Shown: in pieces, positions 1 through 8,184 of the stretch
Layout: each line of letters begins with the position of its first letter
Numbering within the stretch: the stretch's first letter is position 1
Source: Desulfobulbus sp.
GTDB taxonomy: Bacteria > Pseudomonadota > Gammaproteobacteria > Burkholderiales > Rhodocyclaceae
Reading direction: 5' to 3'
NCBI GenBank assembly: GCA_009782025.1
Contig: WQUQ01000185.1
Span: 1-23,360, forward strand
DNA length: 23,360 nt
The notes under the pieces: generated by a model
Database searches by the model: none
What the model saw: only the letters and a program-made list of their open reading frames with translations
Told to the model about the DNA's origin: nothing
Translations under genes and position numbers: made by a program

Positions 1-103
1 CGGAATCCATGCGGCGAGTGGATTCTGCGACTACGCTTCGCTCCGCGCAGAATGACGATTCTCGGCGGTTTATTGTCGTTACGAATGAGAAATTGAATAA
101 AGC
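1..103. repeat. Structured repeat, copy 1 (left end cut by window)
   Basis: Positions 1-103 align without gaps to 11492-11594, with six mismatches (positions 72, 73, 80, 85, 86, 94). The second copy is longer on its left side, so this copy is truncated only by the window edge. The part visible here holds the loop and right arm of a long imperfect hairpin (right arm 19-56) followed by a conserved tail. The tail (79-103) overlaps the 3' end of the frdB reading frame and supplies its stop codon. The family resembles the dispersed hairpin repeats seen in many proteobacterial genomes; I cannot name it. Confidence 0.85.
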
Positions 104-843
104 CCCTGCGCCGCCATCTTTCTTCGCAGGAACGCAATCTGCGTTTGCAGCGGCAGGGATTTGGGACACACGTCGTGGCAGGCGAGCAGCGACATGCAGC
201 CGAACACGCCGGTATCGTCGCCGATCAGGTCGTAATAATCGTCGTCCGTGCGGGTATCGCGCGGGTCGAGCCGAAAGCGCGCGATTCTGGCGAGGCCAAC
301 CGCGCCGACGAAATCGTGGCGCATTTGCGCCGTGCCGCAGGCGGCGATGCAGCAGCCGCATTCGATGCAGCGGTCGAGTTCGTAGATTTGCCCGGCGAGA
401 TCGGGATCCATGCGCTCTTCGCTGCGACAGAGGTCGATTTCTCGCTCCTGCGCGTGCAGCCAGGTTTGCAGGCGCTCACTCATGCCGCGCATCCATTGGC
501 CGGTTTTGACCGACAGATCGGCGATCAATTCAAAGAAGGGCAACGGCGCCAGCGTGATTTCGCCGGGCAGGTCGCGGGTCAGGGTGCGGCAGGCCAGGCG
601 CGGGCGGCCATTGACCATCATCGCGCAACTGCCGCAGATGCCGGCCCGGCAGACGAAATCGAATTGCAGGGTCGAATCCTGGTATTCGCGGATTTCGGTC
701 AGGGCGATGAAGAGCGTCATGCTGTCGTCCTCTTCGATCCGGTATTCCTGCATGTGCGGCTTCGCGGCGGGATTTCTCGGGTCATAGCGCAGGACCTTGA
801 GCTTCAGATGGCGATATGGACGGGGCGCGGCGTTGTCGCTCAT
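79..843 (-). CDS. frdB: Fumarate reductase iron-sulfur subunit FrdB
   Basis: A 254-residue electron-transfer subunit of quinol:fumarate reductase, carrying electrons from the FrdC hemes to the FAD of FrdA. The N-terminal plant-type ferredoxin domain has the 2Fe-2S ligands C65, C70, C73 and C85. The C-terminal domain has [11 protein letters not shown] (C159, C162, C165, C169) and [12 protein letters not shown] (C216, C222, C226), the ligand set for one 4Fe-4S and one 3Fe-4S cluster. The start codon overlaps the frdA stop by 4 bases (ATGA), so the two are translationally coupled. The order frdC-frdA-frdB matches Wolinella succinogenes. An SdhB reading is possible because such enzymes can run both ways, but the subunit set favours Frd type. 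Odd point: the last eight or so codons, ending LYSISHS, lie inside a dispersed repeat. Confidence 0.93.
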   Translation of the reverse strand: MSDNAAPRPYRHLKLKVLRYDPRNPAAKPHMQEYRIEEDDSMTLFIALTEIREYQDSTLQFDFVCRAGICGSCAMMVNGRPRLACRTLTRDLPGEITLAPLPFFELIADLSVKTGQWMRGMSERLQTWLHAQEREIDLCRSEERMDPDLAGQIYELDRCIECGCCIAACGTAQMRHDFVGAVGLARIARFRLDPRDTRTDDDYYDLIGDDTGVFGCMSLLACHDVCPKSLPLQTQIAFLRRKMAAQGLYSISHS

Positions 844-2831
844 CGCGGGGTCTCCAGCGGCTCATCGAGCCGTTCGTTGCGCCCCGTGAGCGAGGCGGGC
901 AATTGATCGGCAAAAGGCATCAGGGCTTCCTGAACGGCGAAGCGGTCGCTGCCGGCCATCCGGCTGCGGATGGCCGCCACGTCCTGTTGCCGGCGCGGCG
1001 TATCCGGGTGGTCGATGTAGTCTTTCGCGCCGTAGCCGCGCCAGCCGGGCGGCAGTTCCATTTTCATGACATCGAGCGCTTCGTACTCGAAACCCGGCAT
1101 GCCGGCCGTCTCATCCGGCCAGAAAGCCAGCGTGCGTTTGAGCCAGTCCCGGTCGTTGCGGCGGGGAAAATCCTCGCGGAAATGCGCCCCACGGCTCTCG
1201 GTGCGCAGATAAGCGCCTTGCGCGACGATCAGCGCCAGCTTGAGCATGCGCCGGATGCGGTAGGCGGCCACCAGTTCGGGATTGGAGCCGGGCGATTTGC
1301 CGGCAATGCCGATTCTGGCGCTGCGCTCCACCAGGGCTTGCAGGCGCGCGATGCCGTCTTGCAGTTCGTCGCCCTGGCGGAAAATGCCGACGTGGCGGGT
1401 CATGACGCGCTGCATCTCGGTGCACAGTTGAAACGGGTTTTCGTGACCGTCGCCGTCGAGGATGGCGGCGAGCTTTGCCTCCTCGCGGCGCACGAATTCG
1501 CGCGCCAGCGCGAGCGGAACGGGAACGTCGTTTTCCGGCCTGGCGCAGAAGTCGGCGATGAATTCGCCGACGATCATGCCGGCGACCACGGTTTCGGCCA
1601 CGGAATTGCCGCCCAGGCGGTTGAAGCCGTGCAAATCCCAGCAGGCCGCCTCGCCCGCCGCGAACAGGCCCTTGAGCCAGGGCGACTGGCCGGTATGGTC
1701 GGTGCGGATGCCGCCCATGGTGTAATGCTGGGCCGGACGCACAGGGATCCATTTCTCGGCGGGGTCGATGCCGAGAAAGTGCTGGCAGATTTCCTTCACT
1801 TCGCGCAGGTTGTGCTCGATGTGCCGGCGCCCGAGCAGCGTGATGTCCAGCCACAGGTGCGTGCCGAAGCGCGAATGCACGCCCAGGCCGCTGCGGATGT
1901 GTTCTTCCATGCGCCGTGAAACGACATCGCGCGAGGCGAGTTCCTTCTTTTCCGGCTCGTAATTTGGCATGAAACGGTCGCCATTCACATCCCGCAGCAG
2001 ACCGCCGTCTCCCCGGCAACCCTCGGTGACGAGAATGCCCGCCGGGAAAATGCCGGTCGGGTGAAATTGCACGGGTTCCATGTTGCCCAGGCGGGCGACA
2101 CCCGTTTCCAGCGCGATCGCGTGGCCCATGCCGTCGCAGATCACCGCATTGGTCGTGACATGGTAGAGCCGGCCGGCGCCGCCGGTGGCGATCGCCGTGG
2201 CCTTGGCCAGATAGGCGATCAACTCGCCGGACACGAGATTGCGCACGACCGCGCCGTAGCAGCGTTCCCCGTCGTGGATCAGCGCCACCGCCTCGGCGCG
2301 CTCATGCACCTCGATGCCGTGGCGGATGGCCTGATTGGCGGTGGTGTACAGCATGGCGTGCCCGGTGCCATCCGAGGCGAAGCAGGTGCGCCACTTCTTG
2401 GTACCGCCGAAGTCGCGTTGCGCGATCAGGCCGTGCGCCGCCGCGCGCTCGGTGAGGGTCACGCGCTGTTCGTTGATGACGACTTCGCGCTCGCCGCCGC
2501 GCACCCGGCTCCAGGGCATGCCCCAGGCCGCCAGTTCGCGCGCCGCCTTGGGCGCGGTGTTGGCGAACATGCGGGCAACGACCTGATCCGCGCCCCAGTC
2601 GCTGCCGCGCACCGTATCCTCGAAATGCACATCCTCGCTGTCGCCCATGCCCTTGGCGACATTGGCCAGCGACGCCTGCATGCCGCCCTGGGCCGCGGCC
2701 GAATGCGAGCGCTTGGCCGGAACCAGCGAGAGCACGACGGTTTCAAGCCCGCGCTTCTTCGCTGCGATGGCCATCCGCAAGCCAGCCAGGCCGCCGCCAA
2801 CCACCAGCACATCGGTCAAAAAGGTTTTCAT
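840..2831 (-). CDS. frdA: Fumarate reductase flavoprotein subunit FrdA
   Basis: A 663-residue catalytic subunit that reduces fumarate to succinate (or the reverse) on the cytoplasmic side of the membrane. The N-terminal dinucleotide motif is [10 protein letters not shown] (residues 10-19). H43 in [12 protein letters not shown] is the histidine that carries covalent 8-alpha-linked FAD in this family and has the same number as in Wolinella FrdA. Active-site stretches [18 protein letters not shown] and [10 protein letters not shown] are present. The length is close to the 656 residues of the Wolinella enzyme, and the similarity recalled runs over the whole length. It overlaps frdC by 4 bases upstream and frdB by 4 bases downstream, giving a tightly coupled three-gene operon. 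Confidence 0.95.
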   Translation of the reverse strand: MKTFLTDVLVVGGGLAGLRMAIAAKKRGLETVVLSLVPAKRSHSAAAQGGMQASLANVAKGMGDSEDVHFEDTVRGSDWGADQVVARMFANTAPKAARELAAWGMPWSRVRGGEREVVINEQRVTLTERAAAHGLIAQRDFGGTKKWRTCFASDGTGHAMLYTTANQAIRHGIEVHERAEAVALIHDGERCYGAVVRNLVSGELIAYLAKATAIATGGAGRLYHVTTNAVICDGMGHAIALETGVARLGNMEPVQFHPTGIFPAGILVTEGCRGDGGLLRDVNGDRFMPNYEPEKKELASRDVVSRRMEEHIRSGLGVHSRFGTHLWLDITLLGRRHIEHNLREVKEICQHFLGIDPAEKWIPVRPAQHYTMGGIRTDHTGQSPWLKGLFAAGEAACWDLHGFNRLGGNSVAETVVAGMIVGEFIADFCARPENDVPVPLALAREFVRREEAKLAAILDGDGHENPFQLCTEMQRVMTRHVGIFRQGDELQDGIARLQALVERSARIGIAGKSPGSNPELVAAYRIRRMLKLALIVAQGAYLRTESRGAHFREDFPRRNDRDWLKRTLAFWPDETAGMPGFEYEALDVMKMELPPGWRGYGAKDYIDHPDTPRRQQDVAAIRSRMAGSDRFAVQEALMPFADQLPASLTGRNERLDEPLETPR

Positions 2832-3598
2832 GGCCCCTCTTTGCGGGGCGCGGCCTTTTCCACCGCCCAGGCCGGCGTGTAGCGTTCGCCCGCATGGGCG
2901 CGGTGTTCATGACCGATTTTCATGTAGGCGCCCAGTGTCGCCAGGCCCAACACCAGGAAAAACCCGGTCAGCGCCCATTTCACTTTTTTCAGGGTCTCGC
3001 GGGAGGCGTTCGGCCAGCCCCATTTGACCGCCAGCCGATAAAGGCCGATACCGCCGTGCAGTTCCACCACCAGCAGCATGACGAGATAAAAGGGCCACAG
3101 ACCGTCGCTCCACACGCGGTCGGAGGAGGCGTAGGGGCCGATGTCCTGCGGCCAGAAAAACATCTGGTAGAGATGGGCCGAAGCGAGGAAAAAGAGCAGA
3201 AAGCCGGTGTAGACCTGCCCGATCCACAAGGTCGAATCCTCGTGGCGCATGAGCGTGGCGTGGGCGCGAATGGCCCGCCACTGCCGGTAATTGATCGGGA
3301 ATTTGCGCACCGCCAGGAGCGCATGCGCGAAAAAAACCAGGGCCACGAAACCGACGACGCAGGAGACCAGCCAGGGATGGCTCTTGCCGAAGAAGAAATA
3401 GCCCTCGAACAGTTTGGTGATGGTCCACATGGCCGACTCGCCGAGCAGAATCGAGGCGACAAAACCCATGTGCAGCCACATGAAGAGGGCGAGGAAAAGG
3501 CCGGTGCTGCTTTGCAGCAAATCAAGCCGGGCCGGCCATCGGTTCTTTCGGGATTTATCGGCCAATCCCGCATGAATGATAAGAGTTTCGTTCGTCAT
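2828..3598 (-). CDS. frdC: Fumarate reductase di-heme cytochrome b subunit FrdC
   Basis: A 256-residue membrane anchor, the same length as Wolinella FrdC, with five hydrophobic helices at roughly 30-52, 77-97, 124-149, 168-193 and 208-228. H43, H92, H142 and H181 match the Wolinella heme ligands H44, H93, H143 and H182, each shifted by one. E65 matches Glu66, needed for menaquinol oxidation, and E179 matches Glu180 of the proton E-pathway. This is therefore a B-type di-heme anchor, not the E. coli FrdCD type. The ATG at 3598 is chosen because no other in-frame start precedes the first helix. The ribosome site is weak, and the start sits 3 bases from one arm (3602-3615) of a perfect 14-base inverted repeat. 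Confidence 0.93.
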   Translation of the reverse strand: MTNETLIIHAGLADKSRKNRWPARLDLLQSSTGLFLALFMWLHMGFVASILLGESAMWTITKLFEGYFFFGKSHPWLVSCVVGFVALVFFAHALLAVRKFPINYRQWRAIRAHATLMRHEDSTLWIGQVYTGFLLFFLASAHLYQMFFWPQDIGPYASSDRVWSDGLWPFYLVMLLVVELHGGIGLYRLAVKWGWPNASRETLKKVKWALTGFFLVLGLATLGAYMKIGHEHRAHAGERYTPAWAVEKAAPRKEGP

Positions 3599-3601
3599 CC
3601 G

Positions 3602-3740
3602 GCCATTAAGTATTGAATGATGCGTTCAGAATCCATCGTCATTGCGAGGCACGTCGTGCCGTGGCAATCCAGACCGCTGCTTGGATTGCCACGGGGCTTC
3701 GCCCCTCGCAATGACGGCGGAAATGTCAATACTTAATGGC
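3602..3740. repeat. Hairpin element with 14-bp terminal inverted repeats
   Basis: The ends 3602-3615 and 3727-3740 are perfect 14-base inverted copies (GCCATTAAGTATTG and its complement). Inside, arms 3637-3671 and 3682-3716 form a long stem. The outer and inner 13 bases of each arm pair fully; the middle nine differ, and each arm can fold its own small hairpin (GGCACGTCGTGCC; GGGGCTTCGCCCC). The loop is 3672-3681. The layout is that of a small non-autonomous, MITE-like or dispersed hairpin element lying between the moeB-like stop and the frdC start. It may end transcription of the upstream operon. I see no clear target-site duplication. Together with short flanks it fills the 203-base gap 3599-3801, in which I could not place a convincing frd promoter. 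Confidence 0.75.
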
Positions 3741-3801
3741 TGGTTCTATAGTCATGGCCTGCCCTCAAGGGACATTGACACCGTGCAGCATGATAGCCGT
3801 T

Positions 3802-4563
3802 TTATGCCTGGAGAAGGCCCACGCCGCAGACGGCGCAGGCCGGATCCTTGCCGAAGCGCACGCTGCGCCATGCCATGCTCAACGCATCGAGCAGCAGCAG
3901 ACGGCCGGCCAGGCTCTCGCCGATGCCGGCCGCCAGCTTCAGCGCCTCGGCCGCCTGCATGGCGCCGATGATGCCGGTCAGCGGGGCGAAAACACCCATG
4001 ACCGCACAGCGCACTTCCTCGACATCGGCGGCTTCGGGAAACAGGCAGTGGTAGCACGGGGCGTCGCTGCGGCGCAGATCGTAGACGCTGATCTGGCCGT
4101 CGAAGCGGATCGCCGCGCCGGAAACCAGCGGTTTTTTGTGCCGGACGCAGGCGCGATTGATGGCATGGCGGGTGGCGAAGTTGTCGGTGCAGTCGAGCAC
4201 CAGATCGGCAGCGGATACCAGTTTTGCCAACCTGCCGTCGTCGACGCGCTCCCGCAACGGGATGATGGCAATGTCGGGATTGATCGCCCGCAGCGCCTGC
4301 CGCCCCGATTCGGCCTTGGCCATGCCGACCCGCGCCTGGGTGTGGAGGATTTGCCGTTGCAGATTAGTGAAGTCAACCTCGTCGTCATCGACCAGCGTGA
4401 TCCTGCCGACACCAGCCGAGGCCAGATAGAGCGCCGCCGGCGACCCGAGGCCGCCAGCGCCGATGACCAGTGCATGCGTGGCAAGAATGCGCTCCTGCCC
4501 CTCGACGCCCAGTTCATCGAGCAGGATGTGGCGGCTGTAGCGAAGAAGCTGCTCGTCGGTCAT
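3802..4563 (-). CDS. MoeB/ThiF-family adenylyltransferase (E1-like)
   Basis: A 253-residue cytoplasmic E1-like enzyme that adenylates the C-terminal glycine of a ubiquitin-like sulfur carrier (MoaD or ThiS), for molybdopterin or thiamine synthesis. The opening RYSRHILLDELG is typical. The nucleotide loop GAGGLGSP is at residues 35-42, the Arg/Gln-rich NLQRQIL follows, the candidate catalytic cysteine is C186, and the structural zinc is held by CYHC (170-173) and CAVC (243-246). The start at 4563 is chosen because MTDEQLLRYS is the usual family N-terminus; an in-frame extension to 4635 would overlap the upstream gene. No moaD or thiS lies nearby, so MoeB and ThiF cannot be separated. It is last in the envC-ctpA-unknown-moeB run, 53 bases after the previous stop. 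That gap contains the palindrome GTTGCCGGCAAC at 4576-4587. Confidence 0.85.
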   Translation of the reverse strand: MTDEQLLRYSRHILLDELGVEGQERILATHALVIGAGGLGSPAALYLASAGVGRITLVDDDEVDFTNLQRQILHTQARVGMAKAESGRQALRAINPDIAIIPLRERVDDGRLAKLVSAADLVLDCTDNFATRHAINRACVRHKKPLVSGAAIRFDGQISVYDLRRSDAPCYHCLFPEAADVEEVRCAVMGVFAPLTGIIGAMQAAEALKLAAGIGESLAGRLLLLDALSMAWRSVRFGKDPACAVCGVGLLQA

Positions 4564-4616
4564 CGGCGAACCATCGTTGCCGGCAACCGGTGAGTCACTC
4601 CAATAGCAGGTGACAA

Positions 4617-5018
4617 CTACCTGTACTCCCGCCACTCCACCGGCGTATCGTCATGGTCGCCGTGCGGGTGGTGTTCCCAGGCCTTGATGTAGGCTTCCTG
4701 GGCCGAGGGTTTGATGAGCTTTTCCGGGACGCCGATGTTGTGCAACTGGGTGTCCTCGACGTAGTAGATCAGGGCGCGGGTCAGTTTGGTCAGCAGGGTG
4801 TTGTCGAGGTGGTAGCCCTTGTCCACCAGATGCTCGTCGAGTTCGCGCAGGGTGTGCTGGCGCAGATCGTAGGCGACGCCGATGGTGCGCTTCTCGTAGC
4901 GGGTCTCGACGGCCAGTTCGTCCATGCGGCGCAGATCGTCGGCGGCTTCCGGCACCTGGCCGGGGGGGAACCTGGAGAACACAATCTCGCGTTTCTTGTT
5001 CAGATCGGAGTTGGGCAT
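4617..5018 (-). CDS. Hypothetical protein, possible HMA-like fold, His-rich tail
   Basis: A 133-residue soluble protein that I do not recognise by name. Residues 11-72 read as strand-helix-strand-helix ending GYHLD. This pattern recalls a heavy-metal-associated (ferredoxin-like) domain but lacks the CxxC metal site. After that comes a charged region and a short acidic and histidine-rich stretch, HHPHGDHDD (116-124), that could bind metal. There is no signal peptide and no membrane segment. The start is supported by a G-rich ribosome site (GGGGGGAACG) directly before the ATG. It begins 17 bases after the ctpA stop and ends 53 bases before the moeB-like start, so it is probably co-transcribed with them. 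The fold assignment is inference from pattern only. Confidence 0.75.
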   Translation of the reverse strand: MPNSDLNKKREIVFSRFPPGQVPEAADDLRRMDELAVETRYEKRTIGVAYDLRQHTLRELDEHLVDKGYHLDNTLLTKLTRALIYYVEDTQLHNIGVPEKLIKPSAQEAYIKAWEHHPHGDHDDTPVEWREYR

Positions 5019-5035
5019 CGTTCCCCCCGTTTTGG

Positions 5036-6469
5036 CTATTTCGGCTTGTGCTGCATGATCTGCAAGCCCTTCAACAGATTCAGCGCCTGCTGGAACTGGT
5101 AATCGTCGGCGCTGGCGTATTCCATGCGCTGCGGCATTTCGTCCTCGTTCTCCTTCTTGCCGCCCTTGTCCTTGCCTGGCTTGTCGTTGCCCGGTTTCGC
5201 GGCCGGCTTGGCCTCGCTGGCCGGCGCTTCCTTCTCGCGGTCGTTGTTCAGGTGGCGTTCGAGGTCCACTTCGCGGATGCGGCCGATGGTCGAGGCGTTG
5301 CCGCTGGCGGTTTCTTCGACGGCGATGTCGGGGACGATGCCCTTGGCCTGGATCGAGCGCCCTGACGGCGTGTAGTAGCGGGCCGTGGTCAGCTTGATGG
5401 CGGTATTGCCGGGCAGCGGCACGACCGATTGCACGGATCCCTTGCCGAAGGTCTGGGTGCCCATGATGACCGCCCGCTGGTGGTCTTGCAGCGCGCCGGC
5501 GACGATTTCCGAGGCCGAGGCCGAGCCGCTGTTGACCAGCACCACCAGCGGCACCTGCTTGATGTCGATGGGCAGGTTGCGCAGCGGGTCTTCCTGGGCA
5601 CCACCCTGGGCGCCGCGCTGGTAGTCGCGCGGCCGGGCGAGGAATTCCTGCTTGGCGTCGGGAGCGCGGCCGTCGGTCGAGACGACCTTGACATCGGGCG
5701 GCAGAAAGGCGGCGGCGACGCCGATGGCGGCGTTGAGCAGGCCGCCCGGATCGTTGCGCAGGTCGAGCACCAGGCCGTTCAGTTTGCCGTTGCTGTCCTT
5801 GTACAGGTTGCCGATATGCTTGGCCAGGTCGGCGACGGTGTTCTCCTGGAACTGCGTGATGCGAATCCAGCCATAGCCCGGTTCGACCAGTTTGGATTTG
5901 ACGCTCGCCACCTTGATGACTTCGCGGATCAGGGTGATTTCCAAGGGCTTGGCTTCGCCCTTGCGCAGAATGGTCAGCTTGATCGGGGTTTTGGGTTTGC
6001 CGCGCATTTTCTTGACGGCGTCGGTCAGGGTCAGGCCCTTGACCAGCGTGTCGTCGAGCTTGAAGATCAGGTCGCCGGATTTGATGCCGGCGCGATAGGC
6101 CGGCGTGTCCTCGATGGGCGAGATGACCTTGACCAGACCATCCTCCATGCCGACCTCGATGCCGAGGCCGCCGAATTCGCCCTGGGTGCCGACCTGCAAG
6201 TCCTTGAAGGCGTCGGCGTCGAGATAGGCCGAATGCGGATCGAGATTGGCCAGCATGCCGGAGATGGCATTGGCGATCATTTTCTTGTCTTCGACCGGCT
6301 CGACGTAGCCTTGCTTGATGGCGCCGTAGACCTCGGCGAAAGTGCGCAATTCGTCGATCGGCAGGCCGGGCGCGGCCTCCTTCTCGGCCAGGGCGGGGAG
6401 TTGCAGGCTGAGGATGGCGCCGGCCAGGAAGCCGCCGGCAATCAGGCTGATGGTTTTCGTTTTGCTCAT
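5036..6469 (-). CDS. ctpA: S41 carboxy-terminal processing protease (CtpA)
   Basis: A 477-residue periplasmic serine protease that trims protein C-termini and often controls peptidoglycan hydrolases. The signal sequence is residues 1-28, ending LPALA. A PDZ domain lies at about 95-180 with the carboxylate loop GEFGGLGIEV. The protease core follows, with catalytic S318 in NSGSASASE and K343 in TFGKGSVQ, 25 residues apart as in E. coli Prc. A low-complexity Lys/Pro/Glu linker (412-445) precedes the C-terminal helix. The ATG at 6469 is chosen because it starts the signal peptide and overlaps the envC stop by 4 bases; a longer frame to 6694 is only envC read out of phase. Pairing with envC is common in proteobacteria and suggests a joint role in cell-wall remodelling. 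Confidence 0.93.
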   Translation of the reverse strand: MSKTKTISLIAGGFLAGAILSLQLPALAEKEAAPGLPIDELRTFAEVYGAIKQGYVEPVEDKKMIANAISGMLANLDPHSAYLDADAFKDLQVGTQGEFGGLGIEVGMEDGLVKVISPIEDTPAYRAGIKSGDLIFKLDDTLVKGLTLTDAVKKMRGKPKTPIKLTILRKGEAKPLEITLIREVIKVASVKSKLVEPGYGWIRITQFQENTVADLAKHIGNLYKDSNGKLNGLVLDLRNDPGGLLNAAIGVAAAFLPPDVKVVSTDGRAPDAKQEFLARPRDYQRGAQGGAQEDPLRNLPIDIKQVPLVVLVNSGSASASEIVAGALQDHQRAVIMGTQTFGKGSVQSVVPLPGNTAIKLTTARYYTPSGRSIQAKGIVPDIAVEETASGNASTIGRIREVDLERHLNNDREKEAPASEAKPAAKPGNDKPGKDKGGKKENEDEMPQRMEYASADDYQFQQALNLLKGLQIMQHKPK

Positions 6470-7782
6470 TTCAAATTGGCCCATTTCATGGGGTCGATCG
6501 GTTGGCCCTGGTGGCGAAGCTCGAAGTATAAACCGGATTCCGGGTTGCCCCCGCTGTTGCCGACGGTGGCCACCGCGTCGCCGCCCTTGACCGCCTGGCC
6601 GACCTGTTTGAGCAGCGCATCGTTGTTGCCGTAGATCGACAGATAGGCGTCGCCGTGGTCGACGATCAAGAGGTTGCCAAAGCCGCGCATCCATTCGGCG
6701 AAAACCACCCGGCCATTGGCGATGGCCTTGACCTCGCTGCCGCTGCCGGCCTTGATGAAGAGGCCGCGCCAGACGCCGCCGCCCTCGCGCGGGGCGCCAA
6801 AGCGGCCGCTGACCGCGCCGCGCACCGGCAGGCGGAGCTTGCCCTTCTGGCGGGCGAAGCTGCCGTCGTTGGGCGCGGGTTCATAGCGGTTCTCTTCGCT
6901 GCGCGCCGTCGCGGCCGGCGCGCTCGCTGATCCTTCGCGTTCGGCTTTTTGCCGGGCCGCCTCGGCGGCGCGGGCGCGCTCGGCTTCGGCGCGGGCGGCC
7001 TGCGCCGCCTGGGCGGCGAGAATTTTGCCCAGGCGGTCGATCAGTTGGGTCAGGCGCTTTTCATCCTTCTGCAACTCGCCGATTTCCCGGCGCTGCGCCT
7101 TGACCTTGTTCGACACCTCGGCGTAAAGCGCCTTGTGCTCGTCGCGCTGGCGGCTCAATTCGCCGGCGCGCTGCTGCTGTTGCGCCTCGACCTCGGCCAG
7201 TTCGGCGCCGCGCTCGCGGGCGTCGGCGGCCAGGTCTTTTTTCTTGGCCAGGGTTTTGCCGATTTCATCCATCAAGTCGGCCCGGCTGCGGGCGATGGCC
7301 GACAGGTAGTGGAGATCGCGCGCCATCTGGTTCGGGTCGTCGCCATTGAGCAGCATTTGCAGTGAATCCGGCGTGCCGCGCAGGTATTGCTTGGTGAGCA
7401 GGCGCTCCAGTTGCGCCTGTTGCTGCCCCAGGGTGACGCCCAGTTCGTTCGATTGGCGTTCGAGATCTTGCAGATTGCGCTGCAACCGCCCGCGCTGTGC
7501 GGAGAGTTCGTGCAACTCGCGTTGCAGGCGGGAAATCTGACGCTCCGAGTCGCGCAACTGGCTGGCGGCGTCGGCCTGGCTCTCCTCGCTGGCGTTCAGT
7601 TCCTTGCGCAGCGTCTCGATGCGGTTGCGCAATTCGCCGAGATCGGCCTGGCGTTCGGCGATTTCCGGCGTTGGCGGCGGCGTGGTTTTCTTCTCGGCGC
7701 TGGCCGGCGCCATCCCCAGAAGCACAGCGGCCAGCAAGATCGCCGCCCGGCGCGCGGCGGCGCGTTCTGGTCGTTGGTGCAT
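6466..7782 (-). CDS. envC: EnvC-like murein hydrolase activator (degenerate M23/LytM)
   Basis: A 438-residue periplasmic protein expected to activate cell-separation amidases (AmiA/B type) at the septum. Signal peptide 1-29, ending APASA. Long coiled coils run through about 42-130 and 160-285, followed by a LytM domain at about 315-438. The metal ligands of active LytM peptidases are missing: the HxGxD region reads WRGLF (338-342), the HxH region reads YGN, and the final HFE reads LYFE (418-421). E. coli EnvC has the same losses, so this is an activator rather than an enzyme. Its ATG is 81 bases from the divergent arsR start, and I see no clear ribosome site. It heads the envC-ctpA-unknown-moeB run. 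No ftsEX genes are in the window. Confidence 0.9.
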   Translation of the reverse strand: MHQRPERAAARRAAILLAAVLLGMAPASAEKKTTPPPTPEIAERQADLGELRNRIETLRKELNASEESQADAASQLRDSERQISRLQRELHELSAQRGRLQRNLQDLERQSNELGVTLGQQQAQLERLLTKQYLRGTPDSLQMLLNGDDPNQMARDLHYLSAIARSRADLMDEIGKTLAKKKDLAADARERGAELAEVEAQQQQRAGELSRQRDEHKALYAEVSNKVKAQRREIGELQKDEKRLTQLIDRLGKILAAQAAQAARAEAERARAAEAARQKAEREGSASAPAATARSEENRYEPAPNDGSFARQKGKLRLPVRGAVSGRFGAPREGGGVWRGLFIKAGSGSEVKAIANGRVVFAEWMRGFGNLLIVDHGDAYLSIYGNNDALLKQVGQAVKGGDAVATVGNSGGNPESGLYFELRHQGQPIDPMKWANLK

Positions 7783-7828
7783 GGGGATCGGGATGGGATT
7801 GAGGTCAGCGAAACACAGGCCCTTATTC

Positions 7829-7834
7829 TATAAT
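7829..7834 (+). promoter_or_regulatory. Candidate -10 element for the arsR operon
   Basis: A perfect TATAAT lies 29 bases before the arsR start codon, so a transcript would begin near 7841 and place the ribosome site GAGG (7853-7856) at a normal distance. No good -35 is visible, which fits a regulated promoter or chance. The surrounding ATTCTATAAT is nearly palindromic, and its minus-strand reading could serve divergent envC. Confidence 0.4.
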
Positions 7835-7863
7835 GGTCGGCTCGACGATAACGAGGTTTTGTC

Positions 7864-8184
7864 TTGGAACACCCTTTCTTCAACACCATTGAACAGCAAG
7901 AGCATATCGAGCAGGCGGCGCGCGCGCTGAAGTCGATCGCCCATCCGCTGCGGCTCAAGATTCTCTGCGTATTGGGCGACCAAAAGGCTTGCGTGCAGGA
8001 GATCGTCGAGGCGGTGGGCACCTCGCAAAGCAATATTTCCCAGCATCTGGCGATCCTGCGCGAGAAGGGAATCCTGACCACGCGCAAGGACGCCAACCGG
8101 GTCTACTATCGTGTCGGCGATCAGCGGATATTGCAGCTTATCGGTATGATGCACGATGTTTTTTGCGGCGAGGAGTCCGATTAA
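7864..8184 (+). CDS. ArsR-family regulator, likely sulfide/persulfide sensing (BigR/SqrR-like)
   Basis: A 106-residue winged-helix DNA-binding regulator. The recognition helix region is TSQSNISQHLAILREKGIL (53-71) and the wing is around RVYYRV. The cysteines are C35 (ILCVL), C43 and C101 (DVFCG). C35 and C101 sit at the places, and with the same 66-residue spacing, as the redox pair in BigR (C42/C108) and SqrR (C41/C107), which form a polysulfide bridge with sulfane sulfur; the metal-site motif CVCDL of classical ArsR is absent. The start is TTG at 7864, supported by GAGG seven bases upstream and the lack of an alternative ATG. Its stop directly precedes a rhodanese gene. I infer a repressor of its own operon; it is not proven that it binds here. 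Confidence 0.88.
   Translation: MEHPFFNTIEQQEHIEQAARALKSIAHPLRLKILCVLGDQKACVQEIVEAVGTSQSNISQHLAILREKGILTTRKDANRVYYRVGDQRILQLIGMMHDVFCGEESD

Noticed and set aside
2061..2882. Long open frame opposite frdA
   Set aside because: It mirrors the codons of the well-supported flavoprotein; GC-rich coding DNA gives such antisense frames and the protein has no recognisable motif.
4576..4587. Palindrome GTTGCCGGCAAC as an operator for the moeB-like gene
   Set aside because: Twelve bases of GC-rich palindrome are likely by chance, and it lies inside a probable operon.
5429..6634. Long plus-strand frame opposite ctpA and envC
   Set aside because: Spans two real genes in antisense and resembles no family.
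6466..7782. EnvC as an active M23 endopeptidase
   Set aside because: The zinc ligands are replaced as in E. coli EnvC, so only an activator role is supported.
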